A DNA stretch of 64,000 bases from Amaranthus tricolor (lineage: Eukaryota; Streptophyta; Magnoliopsida; Caryophyllales; Amaranthaceae): NCBI RefSeq assembly GCF_026212465.1, contig NC_080056.1, positions 19,687,227 through 19,751,226 on the forward strand, written 5' to 3'. Below, piece by piece: positions 21,659-34,033 of the stretch. A program made the translations under genes and the position numbers. How positions within the stretch are numbered: position 1 is the stretch's first letter; every line of letters begins with the position of its first letter. The notes under the pieces are model-generated. The model was not told the DNA's origin, made no database searches, and saw nothing but the letters and a program-made list of their open reading frames with translations.

Positions 21659-24600
21659 TTAGTTCGAATCTGGAAGCCTTGATTCTTGATTTTCCATTGG
21701 ATCCAAATGTTTTAATCTTACTGTCTGTACTCCAATCTCAACTGGCAAGAGTGCTTCTGAACCATAAACAAGCCCGAAAGGTGTTTGGCCATTTGCCTCC
21801 TTCACAGTTGTTCGTAAAGACCATAGTACATCGTATATTTCATCAATCCATTTTGCTTTTGCATCCTCCAGCTTCTTCTGGAGCCCATACAGAATTTGTT
21901 TATTGGCTGCTTCAGCTTGTCCATTACATTGAGGATTGCAAACGGATGAGTAGGCCACTGTAATATTGAAATCTTCTAAATATTTCCTCAATGTTGCACA
22001 ATCAAATTGGGTTCCATTATCAACAGTTAAGACTCTGGGAAGCCCAAATCTGGTGATGATATTCTGCCAGATGAATTTTTCTACTTTTCTGGAAGTGATT
22101 GTTGCAAGTGACAATTGCAACAATCAAAAATGTTTTTCCTCCAGCTGCTATTTTAAATGGTCCCTAACAGATATAAGCTCCATTGAGCAAATTTCTGGCA
22201 CTTCTCTTACTTTTGGACCAAGTTTCTGGCATCTTCTGTTGCTGTGGGCCAATAATAACCAATTCTGAAAGCTTTGTGAGCCAGAGCCTTGGCTCCCAGA
22301 TGATGACCACAACATCCTTCATGGAATTCTTTTAAGATGTAGTCAGCTTCTGATGGAGTCACACATTTTAGCAATGAACCATTCTTTGCCTTTTTATGTA
22401 ATTCGCCATCTTCCACACAATATTGTAGTGACTTCATTTTCATCTTTCTGGCAAGAATTAGATCTGCTGGAAGTTCTCCAGTTTCTTTGTATTGGATGAG
22501 ATCTTTCATACAATTTGGGAGATCTCTGTTTCCAATATTGAAGATAGATGTGGCGTCTTCATGGATTGAACTTACTGGTTTAACTTCTACTAAGACTGAC
22601 GTTTTTAAATTCTGCATACTAGAACTTCCTAATTTAGAAAGTGCATTAGCTTGCTCGTTTTGTGATCTGGGTAGTCTTTCAACATAAACAACTTCAAACC
22701 ATGAGATCAATTCTTGAGCTTTCTTCAAGTATTTTTGCATAGTAATATCTCTAGACTCATACTCCCCTTTAATCTGATTTACAACTAGCTATGAATCAAT
22801 TTTAAGACTAATCCTTCTGGCTTCCAAGGCTTTGCACAATTGTAACCCAGCAATGATAGCCTCATATTCAGCTTCATTGTTGGCAGCTTTAAATTGAAAT
22901 TTCAAAGTGTATACAATAACTTTTCCTTCTAGGGTGATTAAAACCAATGTGGCCCCTGCACCAATGAGTCTTGATGACCCATCGGTTAATATTTGCCAGA
23001 TAGGTTCCTCATTTTCATCTTGTGTTCCCCATTCAGCAAAAATATCTGCCAATGCTTAACCCTTTATAGCTCTTCTGGGTTGAATTTGTACTCCGAGACC
23101 ATTAAGCTCAACAACCCATTTTTCCAGTCATCCAGATCTTTCTATTTTCACCATACTTTTCTCTAATGGTAGGTCTGTTAAGACTACCACTAGGTGAGCA
23201 TCGAAATAAGGCCTTAATTTTCTAGCAGCATTTATTACAGCAAACGCTACTTTTTCAATCATGGAATATCTTGTTTCAGCATCCAACAACATTTTACTTA
23301 CAAAGTAAATTGGATATTGAATTTTATTTTCTTCTTTGATCAACATTGCACTCACTGTGTGATGTGTTGATGATATGTACAAGTATAATGTTTCTCCAGT
23401 AATGGTTCTTGCTAGAGTTGGCAGATTGTGAAGGTGTTCTTTCAACTCCTTAAATGCCCGACTCTGCACTTCACCCCACTCAAAACTTTTGTTACCTTTC
23501 AAAACTGTGGAAAATGGCAGGATTCTCTCAGCTGATTTGGAGATGAATCTGGAAAGAGCTACCATCCTCCCTGTTAATTGCATAATTTCATGCCTATTCC
23601 TAGGTTCTGCCAGATCCATGACTGCTTGAACCTTTTCTGGATTGGCATCAATACCTCTTTGGCTGACTAAGTAGCCCAAAAACTTTCCAGACTTTATCCC
23701 AAATACACACTTTTTGGGATTAAGTCTCATCTTATATTTTCTCATATTATCAAATGTTTCTTGCAAATCTATAACCATTTCTTTTTCTGTTTTACTTTTT
23801 ACAATTGAATCATCTACATACACTTCTAAATTTCTACCCTTCTGATTTTTGAAAATTTTATCCATTACCCTCTAATAGGTTGCCCCAGCATTCATCAAAC
23901 TAAAAGGCATCATCATATAATTGAACACCCCTACTGAGCATACAAATGTCGTTTTCTTTTTGTCAGCAGGGTCTATAAATATCTGATGATAGCCAGAAAA
24001 GCATCCATACATGATAGAAGAGCATATCCGGTAGTTGAATCAACTAGTTGGTCTATTCTGGGTAAGGGATAACAATCTTTAAGGCAACATCTATTTAAAC
24101 AGGTAAAATCTATACACATTCTCCACTTCTCAGGCTATAGCGTTGTTTACCAAAACAACATTAGCCAGCCATTCCGGGTCGAGACATTCCTCAATGAAAC
24201 CATCATCCAACAGCTTTTGAACTTCTTCTTCAATGATTTTGTCTTTTTCAGAGCTGAAGTTCCTTTTCTTTTGTTTAATAGGCTTGACTCCTCATGGACA
24301 TTTATTTTATGAGTGACTATTTCAGGGTCAATACTTGGCATGTTTGCTGCTGAATATGCGAAGAGATCAACATTCTCGTGAAGGACTTGAATCAGATGGA
24401 GGCAAACCTGAGGATCCAGATTTCCCCCAATCCTTACGGTTTTATCTGTTCCTTCAATCAATGCAACCTCTTTAATCATCTGGTGATCAATCTCCATTTG
24501 TGGGGTACTGATTTTTACATTTTCATCCTCAGATGGTCTGGGATCAATTTCAACAATTTTCTGAGTCCCAGGCCCAGATGGAGAAGCAACTGATTTCAAT

Positions 24601-25283
24601 TTTTTATTCGACTGATTGCTTTCGAAACTTTTTAATAGCACCATATCAGCCTCGGCACCCTCTCTTTTCCTTTGTGGCTCAACACTTACTTTATTTACAA
24701 AATTGAAAGACCTCGCCATTTTTTGATTTCCTCTGGCTCTCTCCACCCTTCCATCTTTTCCTACAAAGAGTAAGGTTTGATGGTGTGTAGAGGGAATACC
24801 AGTTATTAGTACAGTAAACTTCCTTCCTAGAATACAATTGTATCTAATAGGAGCATTAATAATATTAAATTTCTGGGGAACCGTTATGGTGACCCCTTGT
24901 GTGTTAGTGATAGTAACTGGCAGAGTGATTTTCCCTTCTGCCAGAACTGACTCATCGAAAAACCCAACGTTGGGCGTAGTTGATCTCTTCAAAGCTTTGT
25001 CATCTAAATCCATTTGATCCTAGTAGGATTTATAGAGAACATTAATTTCAGCACCACTATCTAGCAGCATTCTATGTACAGATTGATCAGTAATGTCTAC
25101 AACCATCACCAGGGGATCTGAATGGGGATAGGATACCCCTCTGCAATCCTCCCTAGTGAAGGTCATATCTGGCAGTTGTGGTGGTTCAGCCGGCTCTGTG
25201 ATTTCCATCGGCTCTAATCTGGGAGCTGTTGTTGCTCTCAAGGGTGCTTTATTATCAAATATCTCGGATTTCTGAAATATCAC
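21659..25283 (-). pseudogene. Tat element pol: PR-RT-RNH-aRNH-IN, degenerate
   Basis: In transcript order, protease has HRMLLDSGAEINVLY (about 25050) and continues through FFDESVLAEGKITLPV. Reverse transcriptase starts near 24290 with HKINVHEE, shifts frame, carries stops near 24120-24000, and has its catalytic box as VYVDDSIVKS (about 23810). RNase H and the connection run to about 23128. A second, archaeal-type RNase H follows at 22640-23052 (WQILTDGSS, NNEAEYEAIIAGL, and SKLGSS near its end). Integrase has the zinc region with HEGCCGHHLGAKALAHKA and YYWPT, then the core with LPRVLTVDNGTQFD and NPQCNGQAEAANK. Frameshifts and stops separate nearly every domain, so it cannot encode a working polyprotein. 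Confidence 0.85.
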
Positions 25284-25403
25284 AAAAATTTCCTTCTTCT
25301 TCTTTGGGGCTTGCTCCCCTTCCCCTCTGGCTTGTCTGGATCTACTTTCAGCTTGTCTTTTGCAGAAAGTTTTATCTTGTCTGTATTGTTGGAAGTATCC
25401 TCT

Positions 25404-26744
25404 TTAAATCAAATCTTCAATATTGTTCATCAAAGACTTACAATGTTCTGTCCAATGACCTGGACATTCATGAAATTTGCAATAAGCACCTGGGTTCTTG
25501 CCAACAACTTTCCTCTGGACTGGCCTCTGCCATCTGGTATCCACTTTATGTACATTAAAGATTTTAGCCCTATCATGTCTTTCAGATGGCTTCTTGCTGC
25601 CCCTCTTAGGGATTTTCCCTTTATGCTCCATTGTCCCTGTTATGGATTTAAAATCTTCCACATCTACATGGGACTGGGCATATTCTCTAACTTCCTTCAT
25701 TGTCTTCAAATAAGTCCACTGGTTGCTGAACTTCAGAGCCTCACTTTCAGGCCTATCAGAGTTTAGGCCTTGTCTGGAAGCGAAGGTCAAGATATTTTCT
25801 TCAGGGTTCAGCACCTGCAAACTTTCTTTGTCGAACCTAGAGACGTAATTCCTCATGGATTCATCTTTTCCCTGTCTTATGCTCATTATTTCAATGGATT
25901 GCTTAGATCTGGCAGTCCTTGATGAGAAATGACTCTTGAACTTTTTAGCAAGTTCATCAAATGAGGAAATCGAGCCATCTAGGAGGCTTTGAGCCCATTT
26001 CTGTGCTGTACCAGTTAAGGTTAGAATGAAATTTTTGCACCAACTGGCATTGGTGTGACTATTCATGTCCATCTCATTATTAAAGGCTGTTAGATGGACA
26101 TTTGGACACGTCTCCCCCTTATAAGTCAAATGAGCAGGAAATTTCACCCTTTTCGCAGGTGAGGAAGCAATTTTTGGGATGAATGGTGTCTTCCCAAAAA
26201 ACCTTATTTTCTGATTTTCTGGGATCTTGAGGGGTAAACCTAAATAAGAGGATTTCCCCTTCAAGGAATGAATATTTGGTTGTATACTCTCAACAACCTG
26301 TAATGATTCTCCTTCACCTTCACAAATTTTTAAAGGTGATGGTAAATGAGCTTTTCCAAGCCTGCTCATGGCAGACAATCTTTTCGTCGTCATTGACTCC
26401 CTCGTTACAAGCTAGGAATCAGTTTGTCGATAGACCGTCTCAGTTTATCCCTTTTTAATGTGTGTTCCTAACTGGGACGATACTCCAGGGTTCGAAGGGG
26501 TCCTGTACTAGGCGTATCTTCTGCCCGGCATAGACTCACCTTCGTCTTCCCTGTGAATATTTCTATTCCTATCAGAACTTAATTGACCTGATTCTCCCTG
26601 AATATGAGGAGGTATATAAGATTCATCCTCCTTTTCCAGATAACGTTCATTGGAGATCTGCTCCCTTTGATTAGGGTCAGCATCTCCTGTCGTTCTCGTT
26701 CTGACAGCATTTGCAACTACTGCTGCTGGGCTATTGCATCCCAA
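25404..26744 (-). pseudogene. Tat element gag
   Basis: The main open frame (25404-26393) holds the Retrotrans_gag core: NEMDMNSHTNASWCKNFILTL-type sequence, then AQKWAQSLLDGSISSFDELAKKF, SIEIMSIRQGKDESMRNYVSRF. It ends with a knuckle-like CKFHECPGHWTEHC, the CxxH-type pattern typical of Tat gags. The N-terminal part (26508-26744) is in another frame beyond a stop, so the gene is broken. The protein would form the virus-like particle core. Confidence 0.75.
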
Positions 26745-27049
26745 GTGAGAATAAATTGAGGTTGAACATCCCCAACTTGCTGCTTTATTGGGGACTCCTT
26801 TTGTGCCTGGGATATGACACGCTCGGTTGTTCTCTGCTGGAGCTCAATGATCGTCTCTTAGATCTTCTTTAATCAACGATTCTTTGAGCAGCATTCCTAA
26901 ACCTCCTCCTTTGGGATCTACTTCTTTTGGACTGATTAGAATTTTGACTTTGGTTTTCTGAGTTGCTTGTCATCTTCACCATTCTAGAAAATTTTTACGA
27001 TAACTTTTAGCAAAGAAAGAAAAGTTGGGCCCTCCTTCTAGCACCAAAT

Positions 27050-27942
27050 TGTTCCTGTCTGATTTTAAAGAACAATGAATTAAGATTTTAATCTCATGAT
27101 TAGCCGTTAATAAGATGATTTTTGCTGGTGGAGGTCTTAATTTAATTCCTTGCCAGTTATACAGTAAGATCTTTGGATGGAGATGCTGATGATTCCTACA
27201 AAACACACCAAAGGGGTTTGAAAGGCCCATAATTCTTTTTCGGGGGCCTACTCCGATGCTTAAGTTAGTACAGATCAATATATGGATTGCCTAATAGGTC
27301 CTTCGAGGTGCACAATGGCAACCAGGTGGATTACTGCTTAGGGCTTGTTTAGTCGTGAGGTCTTTTTTGTAATAAATTATCACGACAAATGTTGATTTAA
27401 TCTTTTGTAAATCTCTAATCCGTTGCTCTGAAAGTCAATATGAAATCTTGATATTCAGTTAAGATCGTTTGTATTTAATCACTTTTAAATTCTTTTTTTT
27501 TTCCTTTTCCCTTCCGAAAATTCCTCCCCTCATTTATGGCGCTTTGGTGAGTATTTATAGCTTATCATTGTGGAGCAAACATCCTTTTCCGACCCCTAAA
27601 GACATTCTCTGCATGCACCAATCTCCTTTTTAGACGTGTCAATCCCTTAATCACAATCAAATACTTTATTTGTCCTTTGTGTTGTTTCTAATTTCTCCTT
27701 TGAACACGTGTCCCATTTCATAAAAGTGATGCTTTAATGAAGGACATGTGTACTCACATGCACGTGAGCTTCTCATGCACTATCCTATTGAGCCTGTATG
27801 TAGAATCCTTCAATAACCCTGCCAGATAATTTCTCCCAGATAACTACTTATTAACACGAAATCCTCCCAGATTCGGGTAGGTTTGATTTCTTTTGACTGT
27901 CTTTTTATCATAATAACCTTTGAATAATATTCTACACACACA
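27050..27942 (-). repeat. Tat element 5' LTR
   Basis: The LTR is 893 bp, similar along its whole length to 15272-16149. It has an extra piece near 27256-27270 and scattered substitutions; the target duplication GATGT follows. Confidence 0.9.
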
Positions 27943-28614
27943 GATGTTGAAGCTAATCTTCAAGGATTCTTGTCTGAAATTTCTTTTGCTTTTGACATCC
28001 CTGTTTTTCTTTCTTTTTTAAATTGCACTTTAAAAGAACTAAATTAATAAAGTTTCAATAGGTTTAAAATTTTAGAGAATTGTTTTCCATTAAATATCTA
28101 CTTATTCTTTGTTAAATTGCTAAAATTAACCTCTATTTTTGAAAAAAAGGTTATTCCTTAATTATTTTAAAAGAGAATATTCGACATTTTAAATGTTTAC
28201 AAATGTCATATGGGATTCAGATATAGGTGTTCATTCGGGTCATCGGGTCGGTTTCGGACGGTTGTAATTCGGCTCGGTTGGTTTTAGAATCGGTAAATTT
28301 TCGGTTGTATACAACAACGGGTCATACTCGAGTCAGATCGGTTGGTTACGGGTCGGTTTAACAACGGTTGTTCGCATTATCGGGTTCAAACCGGTTTGTT
28401 ATCGGTTGAAATTCGAGTCACGTGTCAATCGAGCTCGGGTTGTCATCGATCTTACATTAGTTCGGTTTTTTCGGGCACAAATCGGGTTCGAGCTTTATTT
28501 TTTGAGTAGTTATCGGTTACGGACAACTATCGATCGAGTCAATATCGAAATAAGTTAATAGTCGGGCTTTTAATTGATGTATGCTCATTTTATGGCAGAT
28601 CAATTTATTTCAAT

Positions 28615-28756
<142 letters not shown>

Positions 28757-30091
28757 GAGACTATTATTTAATAATGCATCATGTTGCTACGTTTGATAAT
28801 TGATTAAATATTAAAACTCGATAATCGAAACTCGATTTGTTTGAATGAATAAGAATAATCTAAACTATCTCATAGGCTATTAGAATATACATTACTCTAT
28901 TACACTAATAATCGATTGTATTTCTAAGTTTGATAATTGAAACTTATTATATATAATAAAGTGAATTAGGTTAATCAAGTAATCATAACCATTTTATATG
29001 ATATTATGTATTTATACTTATTAATGACCTTGAATACTTTAAAATAATAAATCTATTACACTAATAATTGATCATATTTATTTTAAAACTTAATAATGTT
29101 CAGAACTAGACCTATTGGAGTGAATGAAACTAATACAAAGTATCTTATAGAGTTATAGTTACAGTTACAGATTATCATTGACAGTTAACTCAATGCTATT
29201 ACTTATTAGTTATTACTGATATTGAATACTATAAAGTAATTTATAGGCTATTAATAATCGATCGTAATTCACTTATCGTAATTCGATCTATTAAAGACTT
29301 ATAGTAAATGAAACTAGTACTCCACCTTTTTTGTTACTTTGAATTAAATAGCCTAAATTATGCAATTTTACTAAATTCAATAATAAAAATATTTAATATT
29401 TGATTTAAAATATTTATATTACTCAAATAAATTATTTTAAATAACTAATTGTCCAATTTGATGAATATATTACTCAATTGATACATTACTTGCACAAAAT
29501 GTTATTGGTTATTTGGATAGCACACGGATAAGGTGTTTTAGCCGTTGGATTATAATGCTAATATCAGATCAATGGTCAACAACTTGCCACGTCACCGTCA
29601 TTTGATAAAAAAGGATTTTGGTTCCTTTCTTCATCCTGTAACAGCGACATTTCCCAAATCCCGCTCTAATAAACCCTAACTCAACTCTCTCTTCTTCATC
29701 CTGTCACTGAAACCGGCGGCCCTCTTACAATCCCATCTGTTCTCCTCCAATCCGGCCGGTAGAACACGTTCATCTCCGGCAGCCTGTAGTACCGTAGGTA
29801 TGAAGTTCTTGTTTTTTTTCTTTTTCTCTGTACCGTAGCAATTGTATTTGTTAGTAGCAATTTGGCATTCTTTATCTTTCAAAATGAGTTGGTAATTGTA
29901 ATTAGGCACCAAGTTCTACTATAAAACTCCTTCTTCCTTTTGATCTAACTTTGATTTGCATTTGAGTTCTAATTTTGTAATGGGCTGAATTTTATTTTAT
30001 CATAGATTTTTTTAGGGATGAACATGTGTTTATTTGCTCTTACCACATCAGTGTCTTTTGAGTTCTTACTAGAGTGCTAGTTTATCATAGA

Positions 30092-30699
30092 TTTTATCAT
30101 CAATGTTTATCATAGATTACATGAAATTGTAAGTTTGGGTTGAACTGTTCAACTGTCAATTCCATTCTTCAGCAACTATTCAACTGTAAATCTCCAAATG
30201 TCGCTGTACTTTTGCATCTATTTTCTTGTTTGGGTTGAAATTGTAAGATTTTGTATAGAAAAAGGCTGATATTCATGGTTCTCATTGTTCATAACTTCAA
30301 TTTTATCATCAGCGTTTATCATAGATTACATGAAATTGTAAGTTTGGGTTGAACTGTTCAACCGTCAATTCGATTCTTCAGCAACTATTCAACTATATAT
30401 CTCCAAATGTCGTTGTACTTTTGCATTTTTTTTCTTGTTTGGGTTGAAATTGTAGGTGGATGTATAGAAAAAGGCTGATATTCATGGTTCTCATTGTTCA
30501 TAACTTCAATTTTATCATCAGTGTTTATCATAGATTACATGAAATTGTAAGTTTGGGTTGAACTGTTCAACTATCAATTCGATTCTTTAGCAACTATTCA
30601 ACTGTAAATCTCCAAATGTCGTTGTACTTTTGCATCTGTTTTCTTGTTTGGGTTGAAATTATAAGTTTTTGTATAGAAAAAGGCTGATATTCATGGTTA
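30092..30699 (+). repeat. 209-bp tandem repeat, about 2.9 copies
   Basis: The marker AAAGGCTGAT starts at 30261, 30470 and 30679, and GTTTATCATAGATTAC starts at 30105, 30314 and 30523: exactly 209 bp apart each time. Copies differ by few substitutions. It lies in the leader intron of the hAT gene. Confidence 0.9.
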
Positions 30700-31153
30700 G
30701 CTTTATCAAATGGACCCCTGTAAGTTGTTCATATGTTGTTCATATGTTGTTCATATGTTGAAATGGTTGCAACTGTCAAGTTTTTGTAAGTTGTTCATAT
30801 GTTGAACCCCTGTTCTAGTGTTTTTAGTTAGCTTTATCAAATGGACCAAAATCTTTTTTCATTAGCATCATTTTCTTTGTTATTGGTCATACCACCATGG
30901 TTGACGTTAGTTCTACAATTCACAATCATATATTGGATCTGAATATTCTAACGTAAATGTTTTTGCTTCTATCGGACACAATTTTCACAGTATCACGAAG
31001 AAGCAAATTTGTTGATGATGGATAAGGAGAGTTGTGATCTGCTCATTGTAGTGAAAAAATATTCAAATATTGTTCAAACAATGTTCAATACTTCTTTTGA
31101 AATTAGAAGATGGGATTAAATTTGTTCAATCTCTAATTCTTAATTGTAGGAAG

Positions 31154-31586
31154 ATGAATTTTAATGAGGCAAATGAAGCTAATGGTTTTCAATTTGACAA
31201 TATTTCGAACACGAGTAATTTGTTAATCTAATAGTTCAAGTACCTTATATGTTTTGTACTTTATCATTCTTTTGCATTGTGTTCAATATTGAGATAAATT
31301 ACTAGCATGTGTATTATTTTTGTTGAAATTAACAGCGTTTGAAGAGTTACAAACTAGTGTATCCACTCCAAGGAATGTGAACCCGAACCCTAGACAAGTT
31401 TTCCAACATCCTATTCGTCCACCAAAGCGTGCAAAAACTAGTAGAGGAAGAGGTGGAATTTCTTTAGCTGGAGGTCGAAGGCGAATTAGAACTGAGTTTC
31501 AGGAGGATATTGAAGGACTTGGAAAGCGTACCTCACCAGTTTGGGATCATTTTACCATAGTATATGTTAATTTGGTGGATGTATAA
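31154..31586 (+). CDS. Truncated hAT transposase N-terminus (103 aa, two coding exons)
   Basis: The ATG at 31154 follows an acceptor (TTAATTGTAG) that closes a long leader intron; the probable leader exon ends near 29800, after a CCGGCGGCC-rich 5' UTR. The first coding exon 31154-31214 and the second 31336-31586 join in phase across a GT-AG intron to give 312 nt including the stop. The product begins MNFNEANEANGFQFDN and is basic in the middle (PPKRAKTSRGRGG), a likely nuclear signal. It reaches GKRTSPVWDHFT, the start of the hAT BED zinc finger, then ends after IVYVNLVDV. The Cys/His ligands, the DDE core and the dimerization domain are missing. It cannot transpose itself; whether the stub is expressed or interferes with other hATs is unknown. 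Confidence 0.65.
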
Positions 31587-32258
31587 GTGATGGATGTAAA
31601 TTTTTGGGGTTAAAAACTTAATATTTGTATATTTATATTTGGTGGATGTATAAGTGATGAATGGAAATTTTTGGGGCTTAAAGCTTGAAGAATTGGTGGA
31701 ATCTTATTGGTTTATAATTGATTTGCTAAAATATTCATATATAATCTTGTTTACAATCTTTCAATATTAGAAATTAGTTTTCAAATATTCGAAAAATCAT
31801 AATTAGAAAACTGAAATTGGACCTAATTTGCTGAAATTAGGTGAAAAATTGATTCGGATTTATAACAATTCGATTAACAATCGGTTCGGGTTGGTATCAG
31901 TTCGGGTTAAAAACAGTTCGATTAATAATCGATTCGGGTTTGTATCAGTTCGGGTTAAAAACAATTCGATCTTAATCGGTTTTAGTCAGGTTGCATTTGG
32001 TTACGTGCATAATTCGGGTCGAATTTGACTCGGGTCGATCACTGTTCAGTTCGGGTAACATCGGTTAAGGTTTATATATCGGTTATAAAATTCGGTTGCA
32101 GTTCGAGTTCGGTTTTGCCCTTTTCGGTTATCAAACAGTTCGAGTGAAGTATCGGTTCGGGTAATTCCGGTTCGGTAAACCTAAAAAATTTACATTTTTT
32201 CGAGTCGGATAATTTTCGATTCCGGGTCAGGTTTGTTTTGAACAGCTCTAGATTCAGA

Positions 32259-32815
32259 GATGAGATTTTATAAATGTCAGAACGAAGTTGGATGATGTGT
32301 CTTGCCACCTATCTGGATTTTTGGTACCTTGGAGCGGCTTTCCAGCTTATGTTCTGATGCACGTAGCCATTTCCTTGCCTAAAAGGAAAGAAAATGGAAC
32401 GGGTTAGTGGTTGGTTTGATTTTCTGGGTGGTTGGTTCTTTGATTTTTCGGATCTCAATTTAGGTATTTGGCTTTTGATTGTTGATAATCGGAATCCAGT
32501 GGTAGAGACTCCTTTATTGGTGCCTAACCACTTTGGTTGCAAATTGATTGATGCAAGCTCCTTGTCAAGATCCACCTCCACCAAAACACCTTTCATCCGC
32601 CATTAACAAACCTTGAATTATTCTCTGCAAATGAAGACTTATGGAACAATACACACTTCCCAATCTCCATACCCTCCATTAATAAACCTCGAATTCATCA
32701 CGGGCTAAGCTTACCAGCTATGATTATCGCCTTTTTTTTCTTTCTTAATGAGGGAGGAAGAACGTGCAATGTTTTAATGATTTACTGACCTTTTTTTTTC
32801 TTTCTTAATGCTTAT
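32259..32815. other. Intergenic, no gene recognised
   Basis: A 95-codon minus-strand open frame (32309-32596) is present, but its protein has no domain I can name with confidence. The repeated poly-T plus CTTTCTTAATG (near 32735 and 32797) suggests a short local duplication. Confidence 0.5.
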
Positions 32816-32818
32816 TAA

Positions 32819-33542
32819 GAGGCTATTTGGTAAGGTTTTTTTTAGAAAGATAAGGGATTCAAAATAATAAATACCCTTACATGTTGTTTGTTTTGAGATG
32901 TAGGTATCAATTACCCTTACTTGAGAGTAACAAATACCCCTATTTTGTTACTACAGCAATATGTGGGGAAAAGTTATCTTCCATTAGTCTATTCTCTTAG
33001 GTAACCTCTTTGTACCAACTTCAGCCACCCTTTAAAAAACTAAACCACCAACTTTAAGCCCTCAATCACCACTCAACGACCTACATATCCCATCGCCACC
33101 ACAAACCTCTACATCATATAATTTGAACTACATCATGTAATTACAGTGCTATAAGTAGCTTTATCAATTCATTTTGTTAATTGATTCAACCTTTATTTCA
33201 AACTTTGTTTTAATTAATAATTGTTGTGAAGATAAATTAAAGCAAAAGATTACCAAAATTTAAGGAGAGAGAAAGCTTTGAAATTGGTATGTTTATGTTT
33301 TGTGGAGAGAGAAAGCTCTGAAATTGGTACATATATGGCTTAAGAAGAGATAAAAAATGGAGGTATGGTTCTTTTAGGACTTCTTGATGCAAGCTGGTGA
33401 GCCTCCCATGTATAGTAATTGATTCTCTTATATTATGCAAGTGTAACCAAACAGATTATTAAAATAACGTTTATTGAATCCGTTTGACCATCTTTTCTCT
33501 TACTATTCCCTTTCCATTCCAATCAATATACCAAACAACCCC
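32819..33542. mobile_element. Tourist-like (PIF/Harbinger) MITE, TSD TAA
   Basis: The ends GAGGCTATTTGGTA and, inverted, GGGGTTGTTTGGTA are flanked by TAA at 32816-32818 and 33543-33545, matching the 3-bp target preference and GGG...TTTGGTA ends of Tourist-like MITEs. The 724-bp interior has no transposase. Confidence 0.65.
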
Positions 33543-33545
33543 TAA

Positions 33546-34033
33546 GAGTAGTTATCAGCTGCAACTTAGCCAACAAATTTTGAACACTCGGACCCGACTC
33601 GACCCCGTTCAATTTATTTTATAGCCCATGACCCAACCCAGTTAAGACGGGTCGAAATACCCAATCCGTAATATATTACTTTTTTAAATATTGACCCACC
33701 ATTTAAAATTCATATCGGCAAATAGATGAGTTAGATTAAGTGGGTCGGGTTTTTTTTAACACCCTACTTGTGAACTACATTTCGGCTTGCAAGACTATCA
33801 TCTGTGGACGAAGGTCACGGTTCTGTAGGTCCTAAAATAAATTTCTAAGGAAAACAGATGGGTTGCGACTTGCGATCAGCGCTTGTGATGTGACAAAGTG
33901 AAGTTACCCGCGCTGCGTACAAAACGTCCACGTTCCCACTTCTAAACGAAGCATTTTTTCGTTCGATCTTTTTTTTATAACGATCGCTATACATCTTCAT
34001 CTACTTTTCAATCCCAAAATCTAAATCTGGAAA
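33546..34033 (+). promoter_or_regulatory. Upstream region of the HIR gene
   Basis: 33586-33765 is rich in ACCCGAC/GGGTCGGGTT motifs and ends AACACCCTA, resembling a decayed hAT terminus. The last 250 bp before the ATG are the likely promoter and 5' leader. TTTTATAA near 33975 is a weak TATA candidate about 55 bp before the start codon. Nothing firmer can be said. Confidence 0.4.

Larger units (their letters stand above)
15272..27942 (-). mobile_element. Tat-lineage Ty3/gypsy retrotransposon with antisense gene
   Basis: The element is 12.7 kb and flanked by GATGT on both sides (15267-15271 and 27943-27947). The 3' LTR is 15272-16149 (878 bp) and the 5' LTR 27050-27942 (893 bp), diverged by roughly 4-5% by eye plus an indel of about 14 bp. 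On the minus strand come gag, protease, reverse transcriptase, RNase H, a second (archaeal-type) RNase H and integrase. Between integrase and the 3' LTR lies a plus-strand multi-exon gene. A second RNase H and an antisense ORF are recognised features of the Tat clade (Retand, Ogre and relatives). The purine tract TAGGGGGCAAAT precedes the 3' LTR, and TTTGGTGCTAGAAGGAGGG directly follows the 5' LTR as the likely primer site. All genes are broken. Confidence 0.9.

Noticed and set aside
32309..32596. 95-codon minus-strand frame with a LINE ORF1-like flavour (VLVEVDLDKELASIN)
   Set aside because: The resemblance is too short and no flanking LINE domains are present.
33586..33765. GGGTCGGG-rich segment ending AACACCCTA, possibly a hAT end
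   Set aside because: No partner terminus or 8-bp duplication could be found, so it is mentioned only in the HIR upstream entry.
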